From: Fidelibacterota bacterium
Lineage (GTDB): Bacteria; Fidelibacterota; Marinisomatia; Marinisomatales; CAZVFT01
Length of the DNA stretch: 8,578 nt
NCBI GenBank assembly: GCA_014381485.1
Contig: JACNLN010000121.1
Location: 1 to 8,578, forward strand
Direction of reading: 5' to 3'
Positions 1 through 6,313 of this stretch are shown here, in pieces. A program made the translations under genes and the position numbers. Every line of letters begins with the position of its first letter. Position 1 is the first letter of the stretch. The notes under the pieces were generated by a model. That model saw only the letters and a program-made list of their open reading frames with translations, did not search any database and had not been told where the DNA came from.

Positions 1-22
1 GACAAAGGGGAACATAGATATC

Positions 23-39
23 GTTAGAAGGCAACAATA
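23..39 (+). repeat. Left arm of a 17-bp perfect inverted repeat bracketing the toxin-antitoxin module
   Basis: The sequence GTTAGAAGGCAACAATA is the exact reverse complement of positions 728-744. The match stops at position 22 on the outside and at position 40 on the inside. A chance 17/17 match at exactly the two ends of a two-gene module is unlikely. The arm starts with GTTAGA, which resembles the right-hand core (GTTRRRY) of integron cassette recombination sites, but the seventh base is A instead of a pyrimidine. No target-site duplication is visible outside the arms. Confidence 0.85.
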
Positions 40-81
40 CAATATAGAATCAATATCGGTGATTTATGTCTTGCATGTAAC

Positions 82-102
82 CTAAATATAGTCCATATTT
101 AG
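82..102 (+). promoter_or_regulatory. Palindromic candidate operator of the toxin-antitoxin operon
   Basis: CTAAATAT (82-89) and ATATTTAG (95-102) form a perfect 8-bp inverted repeat around a 5-nt centre, AGTCC, of which the G and the second C also pair. The palindrome ends 20 bp before the antitoxin start codon. Phd/YefM-type antitoxins are known to repress their own promoters by binding palindromes at this location. A possible -35 element TTGCAT lies at 71-76, so a -10 element would fall inside the palindrome, although no good -10 match is present. The operator role is inferred from position and symmetry. Confidence 0.5.
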
Positions 103-122
103 TCGTATTTATTGGAGAGAAT

Positions 123-407
123 ATGAAACCAAGTGAATCAATCAAACCAATTAGTTACCTTAAAGCACATGCTGCTGAGGTCATCAGGGATATTGCTAAA
201 AATCACAAAACAATTGTGATCACACAGAATGGTATAGCAAAAGTCATTGTTCAAGATGTACACGAATATGAACGCACACAGGAAACTATTGCCCTATTAA
301 AAATACTCGCTAAAAGTTCTCAAAGCATCAAAAATGGGGAAATTAAACCTATTGAAAAATCGTTTAGGGACTTAAATGATAGGATTAAAACCTACAAACA
401 ATCTTGA
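123..407 (+). CDS. Phd/YefM-family type II antitoxin
   Basis: This 94-residue protein has the layout of Phd/YefM antitoxins. The N-terminal DNA-binding and dimerisation half (about residues 5-60) contains KPISYLKAHAAEV, then DIAKNHKTIVITQNG and the strand KVIVQDVHEYE. The C-terminal tail (61-94) is charged and probably disordered until it wraps the toxin. It should neutralise the downstream ParE/RelE-like toxin and repress its own operon, probably through the palindrome at 82-102. The ATG start is supported by a GGAG motif at 114-117, five bases upstream. Its stop codon overlaps the toxin start codon, so the two are translated together. The family call is firm. The exact subfamily and DNA target are not known from sequence alone. 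Confidence 0.88.
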   Translation: MKPSESIKPISYLKAHAAEVIRDIAKNHKTIVITQNGIAKVIVQDVHEYERTQETIALLKILAKSSQSIKNGEIKPIEKSFRDLNDRIKTYKQS

Positions 408-727
408 AATTCAAAGTCAATATTGTATCTGATGCTGAGGAAGATTTATTTGATATCTACCGTTATGTAGCTTCTAATGACTCCGAATTAAAAGCTATCA
501 GGCTCATTCAAAAGTTTGAAAAACTTTGTTATAGTTTAGAGAAATTACCAAATCGTGGACACGTTCCACCTGAATTAGAGGAAATTGGAATATTTGATTA
601 TTTAGAAATTCACTATAAACCCTATCGAATCATTTATCAAATCATAGAAAACAGTGTTTTTGTCCATTGTATTTTAGATGGTCGTAGAGATATGGAAGAA
701 TTATTGTACCGAAGATTGATACGTTAA
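404..727 (+). CDS. ParE/RelE-superfamily toxin of the type II toxin-antitoxin module
   Basis: This 107-residue protein matches the ParE/RelE fold family in length and motif order. It has an N-terminal strand KFKVNIVSDAEEDL and a helical pair (about 12-48). The turn motif PNRGHVPPEL (49-58) follows, then the core strand YRIIYQI (74-80) and the C-terminal signature DGRRDMEELLYRRLIR (92-107). ParE members poison DNA gyrase and RelE members cut mRNA on the ribosome. The overall pattern resembles the ParE-like plasmid stabilisation group more, but the target cannot be decided here. The start is a TTG that overlaps the antitoxin TGA stop (shared bases 405-406). This arrangement gives translational coupling and keeps toxin output at or below antitoxin output. 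The right inverted-repeat arm begins directly after the stop codon. Confidence 0.86.
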   Translation: MKFKVNIVSDAEEDLFDIYRYVASNDSELKAIRLIQKFEKLCYSLEKLPNRGHVPPELEEIGIFDYLEIHYKPYRIIYQIIENSVFVHCILDGRRDMEELLYRRLIR

Positions 728-744
728 TATTGTTGCCTTCTAAC
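728..744 (+). repeat. Right arm of the 17-bp inverted repeat bracketing the toxin-antitoxin module
   Basis: TATTGTTGCCTTCTAAC is the exact reverse complement of positions 23-39 and begins on the base after the toxin stop codon. The last seven bases, TTCTAAC, recur as a direct repeat at 768-774. The repeat resembles the left core of integron attC sites (RYYYAAC) apart from its first base. No matching GTTRRRY core is visible further right, so a standard attC is not supported. Confidence 0.85.
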
Positions 745-809
745 TATTCCTGAACCAGTCAAGTAATTTCTAACATTTGCCTGTCTTCAGTTTCATTAAC
801 AACCCCGAT

Positions 810-830
810 ACCGTTACTCCGACGGTTTTA
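810..830 (+). terminator. Weak candidate intrinsic terminator after the toxin gene
   Basis: ACCGT (810-814) and ACGGT (822-826) form a 5-bp stem with a 7-nt loop. A short T stretch (TTTTA, 826-830) follows on the plus strand. It lies about 85 bp after the toxin stop and overlaps the last codons of the convergent transporter gene. The stem is short, so this is only a candidate for ending plus-strand transcription between the convergent operons. Confidence 0.25.
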
Positions 831-1536
831 CAACATAACTAAGATAAATAAATGGCGTATCAATAACTGCTACAAGAATTTTTAATATATAAGTGGAAAG
901 AATAATCTCGATGATTACCGGCAGTTCTTTCACAAATTCCGATCCTAACATTATTTTGGGAAAAACCAGGAAAGCCAGCAAACAAAAGATAACAGAATCA
1001 ATCATCTGACTCACCCATGTACTACAGTTGTTTCTCAGCCATAACAGTTTCCCTTTTGTCTTCATTTTGATAAAGTGAAACGCCCAAATATCATGTAATT
1101 GGGAAACCAGATATGCCGTCATACTTGCCAGAATAATACTTGGAGCAAATGAAAAAATGGCTCCCATTCCTTCAGATATCGTCTTAGCCATTTCAGGATT
1201 TTCACTGTTCGGATTTATCGGAAAAGCAGCCATAAACTGAGACATCACCACATAAAAGAGGGAAACGAAGAACCCAATAAAAACTGCTCGCCTTGCAGCC
1301 CTTTTTCCATAATGTTCCGCAAGAATATCGGTCGTTAGAAAAATGGCTCCATAAACCACATTCCCGCCAGTTGCTGTCAAACCAAAAAGAGTAATCTCTT
1401 TTGTTACAAAGATATTAGCCAAAATTATACAGACAGCAATGTAACCATATAGCCAATGTTTACCCAGCCGGAAAGCAATAAGAGTAAACGCAAGCCCTAC
1501 TACTGTCTGTAAAAGATAGAGTATCTCGTTACTCAA
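814..1536 (-). CDS. yhhQ: Queuosine precursor transporter, YhhQ (DUF165/QPTR) family
   Basis: This is a 240-residue inner-membrane protein with about six to seven hydrophobic segments (roughly 5-23, 29-47, 57-72, 84-104, 127-147, 176-194, 206-228). The family signatures are present: GGNVVYGAIFLTTDILAEHYGK (58-78, shown in part), the charged cluster GKRAARRA (77-84), HDIWAFHFIKMKT (148-160), RNNCSTWVSQMIDS (168-181) and a final LKILVAVIDTPF (218-229). The family imports queuosine precursors (preQ0, preQ1 or related bases) used to modify the tRNA wobble position. The start is a TTG directly after an in-frame TAG. It is supported by TTGGAG seven bases upstream, and there is no better ATG. The gene stands alone after a 121-bp gap behind accA and is convergent with the toxin. 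No other queuosine gene is in the window. Confidence 0.9.
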   Translation of the reverse strand: MSNEILYLLQTVVGLAFTLIAFRLGKHWLYGYIAVCIILANIFVTKEITLFGLTATGGNVVYGAIFLTTDILAEHYGKRAARRAVFIGFFVSLFYVVMSQFMAAFPINPNSENPEMAKTISEGMGAIFSFAPSIILASMTAYLVSQLHDIWAFHFIKMKTKGKLLWLRNNCSTWVSQMIDSVIFCLLAFLVFPKIMLGSEFVKELPVIIEIILSTYILKILVAVIDTPFIYLSYVVKPSE

Positions 1537-1543
1537 CTAAGAA

Positions 1544-1549
1544 CTCCAA
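1544..1549 (-). promoter_or_regulatory. Shine-Dalgarno site that fixes the TTG start of the transporter gene
   Basis: On the minus strand TTGGAG lies seven bases before the TTG at 1536. An in-frame TAG sits immediately before that TTG, so translation cannot begin further upstream in this frame. The spacing supports TTG as the true start. Confidence 0.6.
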
Positions 1550-1591
1550 TGACCATTAATTTTTTCAAGAAAGAACAGAAGAATACGTACA

Positions 1592-1609
1592 AAACAACCC
1601 GATTTGTTT
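1592..1609 (-). terminator. Weak candidate terminator in the accA-yhhQ gap
   Basis: AAACAA (1592-1597) and TTGTTT (1604-1609) form a 6-bp AT-rich stem around a 6-nt loop. On the minus strand the descending arm is followed by only one more T, then G. It is the only clear hairpin in the 121-bp gap between accA and the transporter. It may end the glycan/accA transcript, but the stem is weak. The rest of the gap shows no recognisable riboswitch and no strong promoter. Confidence 0.2.
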
Positions 1610-1657
1610 ACGAATGAATGAGTCGTATATACCTCAAATTATGGAGACTTTTGATAA

Positions 1658-2617
1658 TTATTGATTCTCCCAGATACCTATGGCTTCATATTTCGCAATT
1701 CGTTTTTCAATCAATTTATCAGGAGTCATTTTCAACAACACATTCAACTCTTTAAGTATGACATTTTTTACTTCTTCGGCTATTTTGTCATAATCACGGT
1801 GAGCACCACCAAGAGGTTCCTTGATAATGTAATCACAGATTCCCATATCTTGAAGATCTTGAGGTGTTACTTTCAAAGCATCCGCTGCTATTTCTGCTTT
1901 ACCAGCATCCCGCCAGAGGATGGAAGCACACCCCTCAGGACTGATGACGGAAAACCAGGTATTCTCCAGCATAATCAGACGATCGCCCACACCAATTCCG
2001 AGTGCTCCTCCACTGGCGCCTTCTCCAATGACAATGACTAAAATGGGCACCTTGAGAACAGCCATCTCCATCAAATTCCTTGCAATTGCTTCCGCCTGTC
2101 CCCTTTCCTCAGCACCTATCCCCGGATAAGCTCCCGGAGTGTCCACCAAACATATAATAGGTCGAAAATATTTCTCAGCCAGCTTCATTACCCGCAGAGC
2201 TTTCCGGTATCCTTCAGGTTTTGGCATTCCAAAATTGCGATAAATGTTATCTTTAGTATTTTTCCCCTTCTGCTGTCCCACAAACATTACTTTTTGTCTA
2301 TCAATTGTTCCCATTCCAGTTACAATTGATTTATCATCTCCATACCTGCGATCACCGTGAATTTCAAAAAAAATAGGTGCGATGCGTGAAATATAATCGA
2401 GAGAATAGGGACGGTTAGGATGGCGGGCTAACTGAACTCTCTGCCAGCGGGATAGATTCAGATATATTTTCGAAGTTAATCTCGCGTGCTTTTTCTCAAG
2501 ATGTTTAATTTCACTGCTCAGATCGGTCTGTCCTGTTTTATTCAACTCCTGCAGATCCTGAATCTTTCTTTCCAGTTCTACAATCGGTTTTTCAAAATCT
2601 AATACAATTGGCGACAT
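1658..2617 (-). CDS. accA: Acetyl-CoA carboxylase carboxyltransferase subunit alpha
   Basis: This 319-residue protein is full length for AccA. With AccD it moves the carboxyl group from biotin on AccB to acetyl-CoA, making malonyl-CoA for fatty acid synthesis in the cytoplasm. The N-terminal helical part starts LDFEKPIVELERKIQ (6-20) and is followed by WQRVQLARHPNRPY (58-71). Further conserved blocks are IHGDRRYGDD (86-95), GQQKGKN (114-120), NFGMPKPEGYRKALR (128-142), DTPGAYPGIGAEERGQ (159-174), GEGASGGALGIGVGD (198-212) and SPEGCASILWRD (226-237). The crotonase-fold glycine motifs that hold the acyl-CoA are therefore intact. The gene starts 7 bp after the glycosyltransferase fusion and has no visible Shine-Dalgarno motif, which suggests co-transcription and perhaps coupled translation. 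accD is not in the window. Confidence 0.97.
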   Translation of the reverse strand: MSPIVLDFEKPIVELERKIQDLQELNKTGQTDLSSEIKHLEKKHARLTSKIYLNLSRWQRVQLARHPNRPYSLDYISRIAPIFFEIHGDRRYGDDKSIVTGMGTIDRQKVMFVGQQKGKNTKDNIYRNFGMPKPEGYRKALRVMKLAEKYFRPIICLVDTPGAYPGIGAEERGQAEAIARNLMEMAVLKVPILVIVIGEGASGGALGIGVGDRLIMLENTWFSVISPEGCASILWRDAGKAEIAADALKVTPQDLQDMGICDYIIKEPLGGAHRDYDKIAEEVKNVILKELNVLLKMTPDKLIEKRIAKYEAIGIWENQ

Positions 2618-2624
2618 AATATTT

Positions 2625-4700
2625 TTAAAGCTTGAGTACAGTCCTTATTATTATTTCAAGATCGAAAATAAATGATTGATTCTGTACGTAGTAATGGTCA
2701 TAAACAAGTTTTGAATCAAAATTCTGATTTTTCTTTTTAGTTCTGTTCAGACCGGTTAACCCCGGTTTGCATAACATATTGACTGTTCTTTCTTCCAATG
2801 GAATCAATGAACTGCCAACGAAACTCAATTTCCCTTGAAATATATTAAACAATAGTGGAATTTTTCGAATAAATCGATTTTTCGACGAAATAACCCATCC
2901 CGAAATTGCCTCCTTGTTGATTCCCCAGAACTGAACTTTCTTCCATCGTGGAAACCGAAGGATTAATATCAATATTAATGGACTTAGTCCCACAATCAAC
3001 AGGATTGACATAACGATATCAAACAACCGTTTTGAAACCAAATTAAATCGACGATAAAGTGTGTATTCAATATTTACAAATGGTATATCACTAACGTCCT
3101 CAACAATGGCTTTCCCAAGTAAGAGATCCTTTTCTTTAGGTACAATTCTATAGGTTAGATGCAGATCTTTAGAGCGATCCATAATAGAGACGATTTCTTC
3201 ATTCGTCAGACGGTCTGAAGTAAAAATCAATTCCTTAATTGAATGATTCCTAACAATGGTTCGAATATCATCAACCATTCCTAACAAAGGAGGAATGTTG
3301 GTATGTTTTTCTGGTTCGCGATAAAGTTCTTGGGGATTAAAAGTTTTGTCACAGAAACCAACAACCTCAATACCCACATCCAACCTTCGTGCAATACTTC
3401 TGGCAATTCTTAATCCTTCATCCCCCGCCCCGATGATTAAAGCTCTCCGATTGAATAAGGAAAATTGACCCAGGTGAATTTTTTTGAGGTATCCTCTGGA
3501 TATCAAAATATGAGCAAGTAATCTCCAACCAGGAATAGTTACACCTATGATAACCGTTGCAATCAAAATCACTGCACGAGAAAATGCAAATTGTTTGAAA
3601 AAGTACGTAAACGTAACAATACCCAAAAATGTAAAAAACCATGAAAAAATAGCTCGATGATACGAAAGAATATATCGCGTATAAAGTTGAAAAACGGATG
3701 CGATAAAAAGCCATAAAAACACATAGATAACGAGTACAGGTAAATAGGAATGAATCAAAGGATCAAAATTCCCAAAACGCAGTGGAATTGCGATACTAAA
3801 AGCACCTAAAACTATCACAGTATCTAACGATGCTGGAATGATCTGATAAAAAACAGAGGAAAAGAATGCTAATAATCGCTTTAACCAGATTCCTAATTTT
3901 AAACCAAACCTGGTTAACATTGACGTAGTCTTGGAAAAATGTTTTTCCACAAAAAGGTTCATAGCATCGTAAAAAGACCTGATACTATCAAATTGTGCCA
4001 CTTTCACACTTTCACCTTTGTAATGAATGATTTGGGTAGTGGGGAGATAATGAATTTTATACCCATTCTCAATAGTTCGAAAACAAAAATCCAGATCTTC
4101 ACCAAACATAAAAAAATCTTCATCAAAATATCCCACTTTGTCAAAAACATCTCTTCGAATAAACATACATGATCCACTGATGGCTTCTACTCGATGAATT
4201 TCATCCTCATTCAAATAAGTTAAATTATATTTCCCAGCCCATTGACTTTTCGGAAATAATTTATTCAATCCCAGAATTTTGGGAAGTGCAACCCAAGGTG
4301 TTGGAAAACTCCGTTTACACGATATCTGAAGTGTTCCGTCGGCATTTAAAATCTTTGGACCACATATTCCTACTTCTTGATGCGTTTCCATATAATCTAT
4401 GAAAACCTGTAATGTGTTTTCCTGTAAAATTGTATCCGGATTAAGGATAAGGAGATATTCACCACTGGCATTCTGCACACCTCTGTTAATTCCCTTTGCA
4501 AATCCCTCATTTTTTTCATTAGCAATTACAATGACATCAGGAAATTGGTCTTGAATGAGAGGAATTGAGCCATCAAACGAGGCATTGTCCACAACAATGA
4601 TCTCCATATCCTGGTTTAGTACAGAATTTTGAATAGATGAGATACAACTTGTAAGGTAATCTTTTACGTTATAGTTAACTATAATAACAGAAATCATCAT
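2625..4700 (-). CDS. Fusion of a GT2 glycosyltransferase and a degenerate polyprenyl-phosphate sugar-1-phosphate transferase
   Basis: This 691-residue membrane protein has three parts. Residues 1 to about 260 are a complete GT2 domain, resembling rhamnosyltransferases of the WbbL type. It has VDNASFDGS (37-45), NEGFAKGIN (64-72), the metal-binding NPD (87-89) and FGEDLDFCFR (199-208). About four membrane segments follow (285-308, 316-338, 346-368, 371-392), then a Rossmann-like domain with GAGDEG (424-429). The C-terminal part (about 553-691) belongs to the bacterial sugar transferase family, with KRLFDI (557-562), LSPL (572-575), KLSFVG (624-629) and KPGLTG (645-650). It lacks the catalytic Asp-Glu motif and the KFRT/SM segment expected between these landmarks. 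The N-terminal domain probably transfers a sugar, while the C-terminal domain is likely not catalytic. Two ATGs are possible: AAAGG sits three bases before the first and six before the second (4697), which favours the second. Confidence 0.85.
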   Translation of the reverse strand: MMISVIIVNYNVKDYLTSCISSIQNSVLNQDMEIIVVDNASFDGSIPLIQDQFPDVIVIANEKNEGFAKGINRGVQNASGEYLLILNPDTILQENTLQVFIDYMETHQEVGICGPKILNADGTLQISCKRSFPTPWVALPKILGLNKLFPKSQWAGKYNLTYLNEDEIHRVEAISGSCMFIRRDVFDKVGYFDEDFFMFGEDLDFCFRTIENGYKIHYLPTTQIIHYKGESVKVAQFDSIRSFYDAMNLFVEKHFSKTTSMLTRFGLKLGIWLKRLLAFFSSVFYQIIPASLDTVIVLGAFSIAIPLRFGNFDPLIHSYLPVLVIYVFLWLFIASVFQLYTRYILSYHRAIFSWFFTFLGIVTFTYFFKQFAFSRAVILIATVIIGVTIPGWRLLAHILISRGYLKKIHLGQFSLFNRRALIIGAGDEGLRIARSIARRLDVGIEVVGFCDKTFNPQELYREPEKHTNIPPLLGMVDDIRTIVRNHSIKELIFTSDRLTNEEIVSIMDRSKDLHLTYRIVPKEKDLLLGKAIVEDVSDIPFVNIEYTLYRRFNLVSKRLFDIVMSILLIVGLSPLILILILRFPRWKKVQFWGINKEAISGWVISSKNRFIRKIPLLFNIFQGKLSFVGSSLIPLEERTVNMLCKPGLTGLNRTKKKNQNFDSKLVYDHYYVQNQSFIFDLEIIIRTVLKL

Positions 4701-4706
4701 TTGCCT

Positions 4707-5423
4707 TTATTTATGCCATCCGAATATTTTCCATAATCTCAAACGCCATACCATTAAAATAGCCTCATAAATAATACGCTTACTCATTTTCGATTGGCCA
4801 GAGGATCGTTCGATGAAAATAATAGGTATCTCCGTGATTTTGAATCCTTTCAACCAAGCCCGAAATGTCATCTCAATCTGGAACGAGTAGCCTTCGGAAT
4901 GAACCTCTTCCAAATTAATGTTTTCCAGCACCTCTTTTCGCCAGCATTTAAACCCGCCTGTCGCATCCCGAACCGGAAGACCCGTTACTATCCTTGTGTA
5001 TAAATTTGCTCCATAACTCAAGATCAAACGTCGTATTGGCCAGCGAACAACACTCACCCCATCACAATAACGACTACCAAGTACCAGATCATATTTATCC
5101 AATTTATCAATAAGTCGTGGGATATCTTTGGGATTATGAGATAAATCTGCATCGATCTGAATGATTGTGTCAAATCCCTTTTCAAGAGCTAATTTAAATC
5201 CTGCACAATAAGCAGTTCCCAGTCCTAACTTCTCCGGTCGTTTTTTTAAATGCAAATTAGGATATGTAATAGACATATCTTCAACCACATCCGCTGTCCC
5301 ATCAGGAGAATTGTCATCTACAATTAGAAGGTGGTAATTTGGATCAATCGAAAAGACGATCTGAATTAATTCTTTGATATTACTCCGTTCATTGTATGTT
5401 GGTGTCACAATAATTGTTTTCAT
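4707..5423 (-). CDS. Polyprenyl-phosphate mannosyltransferase (dolichyl-phosphate mannose synthase-like GT2)
   Basis: This 238-residue protein has a full set of DPM1-like motifs. They are PTYNE (8-12), DDNSPDGTA (36-44), DADLSHNP (91-98) with the metal-binding DAD, GSRY (116-119), DATGGFKCW (153-161), GYSFQIEM (178-185) and RSSGQSKMS (206-214). The family transfers mannose (or glucose) from a nucleotide sugar to polyprenyl phosphate on the cytoplasmic face of the membrane. The product is the lipid-linked donor for GT-C enzymes or glycan export. No C-terminal membrane domain is present, so it is the short peripheral type. I chose the ATG at 5423, with AGAGGA nine bases upstream. A TTG at 5456 would extend it by 11 residues into rmlD. 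It starts 5 bp after rmlD and ends 6 bp before the fusion gene. The exact sugar is inferred. Confidence 0.88.
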   Translation of the reverse strand: MKTIIVTPTYNERSNIKELIQIVFSIDPNYHLLIVDDNSPDGTADVVEDMSITYPNLHLKKRPEKLGLGTAYCAGFKLALEKGFDTIIQIDADLSHNPKDIPRLIDKLDKYDLVLGSRYCDGVSVVRWPIRRLILSYGANLYTRIVTGLPVRDATGGFKCWRKEVLENINLEEVHSEGYSFQIEMTFRAWLKGFKITEIPIIFIERSSGQSKMSKRIIYEAILMVWRLRLWKIFGWHK

Positions 5424-5428
5424 TCCAT

Positions 5429-6313
5429 CTAATCCTCTTTTATCTTCCGCAAACAATACTCAACCTCGTATGTACGTAAGCCCAGTATATCTTCAATTTT
5501 ATTTGTTATCAGACCACTTTTCAAAGGTCTTTGAGCAATTTGGTTTAAATCATCAGTGGAAACAGGAACAACACTTGATTTATCACATTCGAAAACATTC
5601 GCAATTTTTTGAGCAAATTGAAATCTAGATAAAAATTCTGCTCCGCCGTAATTGAATATTCCTCGAACATTCAGAAGAATAGCCATTTTGATGGCTTCAG
5701 CCAGACCACCTGTCCAGGTTGGATTTCCAATCTGATCATCTACAACTGTGATTTCTTTTCCCTGCCTTAGGGAGGTGACCACCCAGTTCACAAAACTTGC
5801 TCTAGAACGGGTGGAAGAACCATACAGAACATTGGTTCTCAGAATAACCCAGGGATTTGCACTCCCACGGATAGCATTTTCTGAAGCCAGTTTTGTCTTA
5901 CCATAATAATTAATTGGATTGGGGATGTCTTTCTCTTTATAGGGACCATTTTCACCATTGAAAATGTAGTCTGAGGAAATATGGATAATCCTGGTCTTCT
6001 TTCTCCGGATAGCTTCAAGAAGATATTCAACTCCCCGTACATTCACATTCCAGGCTATTTCCCGATTGGTTTCACACCCATCCACATCAATATAGGCAGC
6101 CATGTTAATAATTATTTCGGGATTGAAGTTTTTAACAATTTTCATCACACCGGGTCTTGAAGTAATATCAAGATGCTTAACCTGATAGAGAAAAGATTTA
6201 GTTTCTGGTATTTGGATATCTGTTGCTAATAGATCAAAGTGGGGCTGCAATTCCCGAATAACCGCCTCACCAAGCTGTCCAAATGCTCCTGTGATTAAAA
6301 TCCTCTTTGACAT
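5429..6313 (-). CDS. rmlD: RmlD-like dTDP-4-dehydrorhamnose reductase (SDR sugar-nucleotide reductase)
   Basis: This 294-residue protein is an extended short-chain dehydrogenase of the RmlD type, normal in length. It has the NAD(P)-binding GAFGQLG (9-15), NMAAYIDVDGCE (70-81), the SSDYIF strand (113-118) and the catalytic Tyr137 and Lys141 in YGKTK. Further conserved blocks are DDQIGNPTW (192-200) and RPLKSGL (262-268). RmlD reduces dTDP-4-dehydro-rhamnose to dTDP-L-rhamnose, the donor for many surface glycans. This fits the rhamnosyltransferase-like GT2 domain two genes downstream. The rest of the pathway (rmlA, rmlB, rmlC) is not in the window, so another deoxysugar product is possible. It is the first gene of the glycan run, behind a 253-bp intergenic region. 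The ATG start has no clear Shine-Dalgarno motif. Confidence 0.82.
   Translation of the reverse strand: MSKRILITGAFGQLGEAVIRELQPHFDLLATDIQIPETKSFLYQVKHLDITSRPGVMKIVKNFNPEIIINMAAYIDVDGCETNREIAWNVNVRGVEYLLEAIRRKKTRIIHISSDYIFNGENGPYKEKDIPNPINYYGKTKLASENAIRGSANPWVILRTNVLYGSSTRSRASFVNWVVTSLRQGKEITVVDDQIGNPTWTGGLAEAIKMAILLNVRGIFNYGGAEFLSRFQFAQKIANVFECDKSSVVPVSTDDLNQIAQRPLKSGLITNKIEDILGLRTYEVEYCLRKIKED

Noticed and set aside
23..830. A classical integron attC site at the ends of the toxin-antitoxin cassette.
   Set aside because: The GTTAGA and TCTAAC cores fit only partly (the outermost base is wrong in both). No GTTRRRY core follows the right arm between 745 and about 900, and no convincing inner inverted pair is present. 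Kept only as a hypothesis in the findings.
1537..1657. A preQ1 riboswitch upstream of the queuosine-precursor transporter.
   Set aside because: I read the minus strand of the gap and found no compact GC-rich hairpin followed by the A-rich pseudoknot tail expected of a preQ1-I aptamer.
1661..2129. Two plus-strand reading frames opposite accA.
   Set aside because: They lie antisense to strongly conserved accA codons, resemble no protein family, and have no upstream ribosome site or promoter.
2811..2978. A frameshift or sequencing error as the reason for the missing catalytic motif in the fusion protein.
   Set aside because: Translating the other two minus-strand frames across the interval gives nothing like KFRTM or SLDEL, and the protein returns to conserved sequence in the same frame.
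3418..4172. Small reading frames within the glycosyltransferase fusion (3418-3714 minus, 3939-4172 plus).
   Set aside because: Both are shadows of the 691-residue protein, whose motifs are continuous across these positions.
5424..5456. An 11-residue N-terminal extension of the mannosyltransferase starting at TTG 5456.
   Set aside because: It would overlap the end of rmlD. The ATG at 5423 gives MKTIIVTPTYNE, the normal family start, and has AGAGGA at good spacing.
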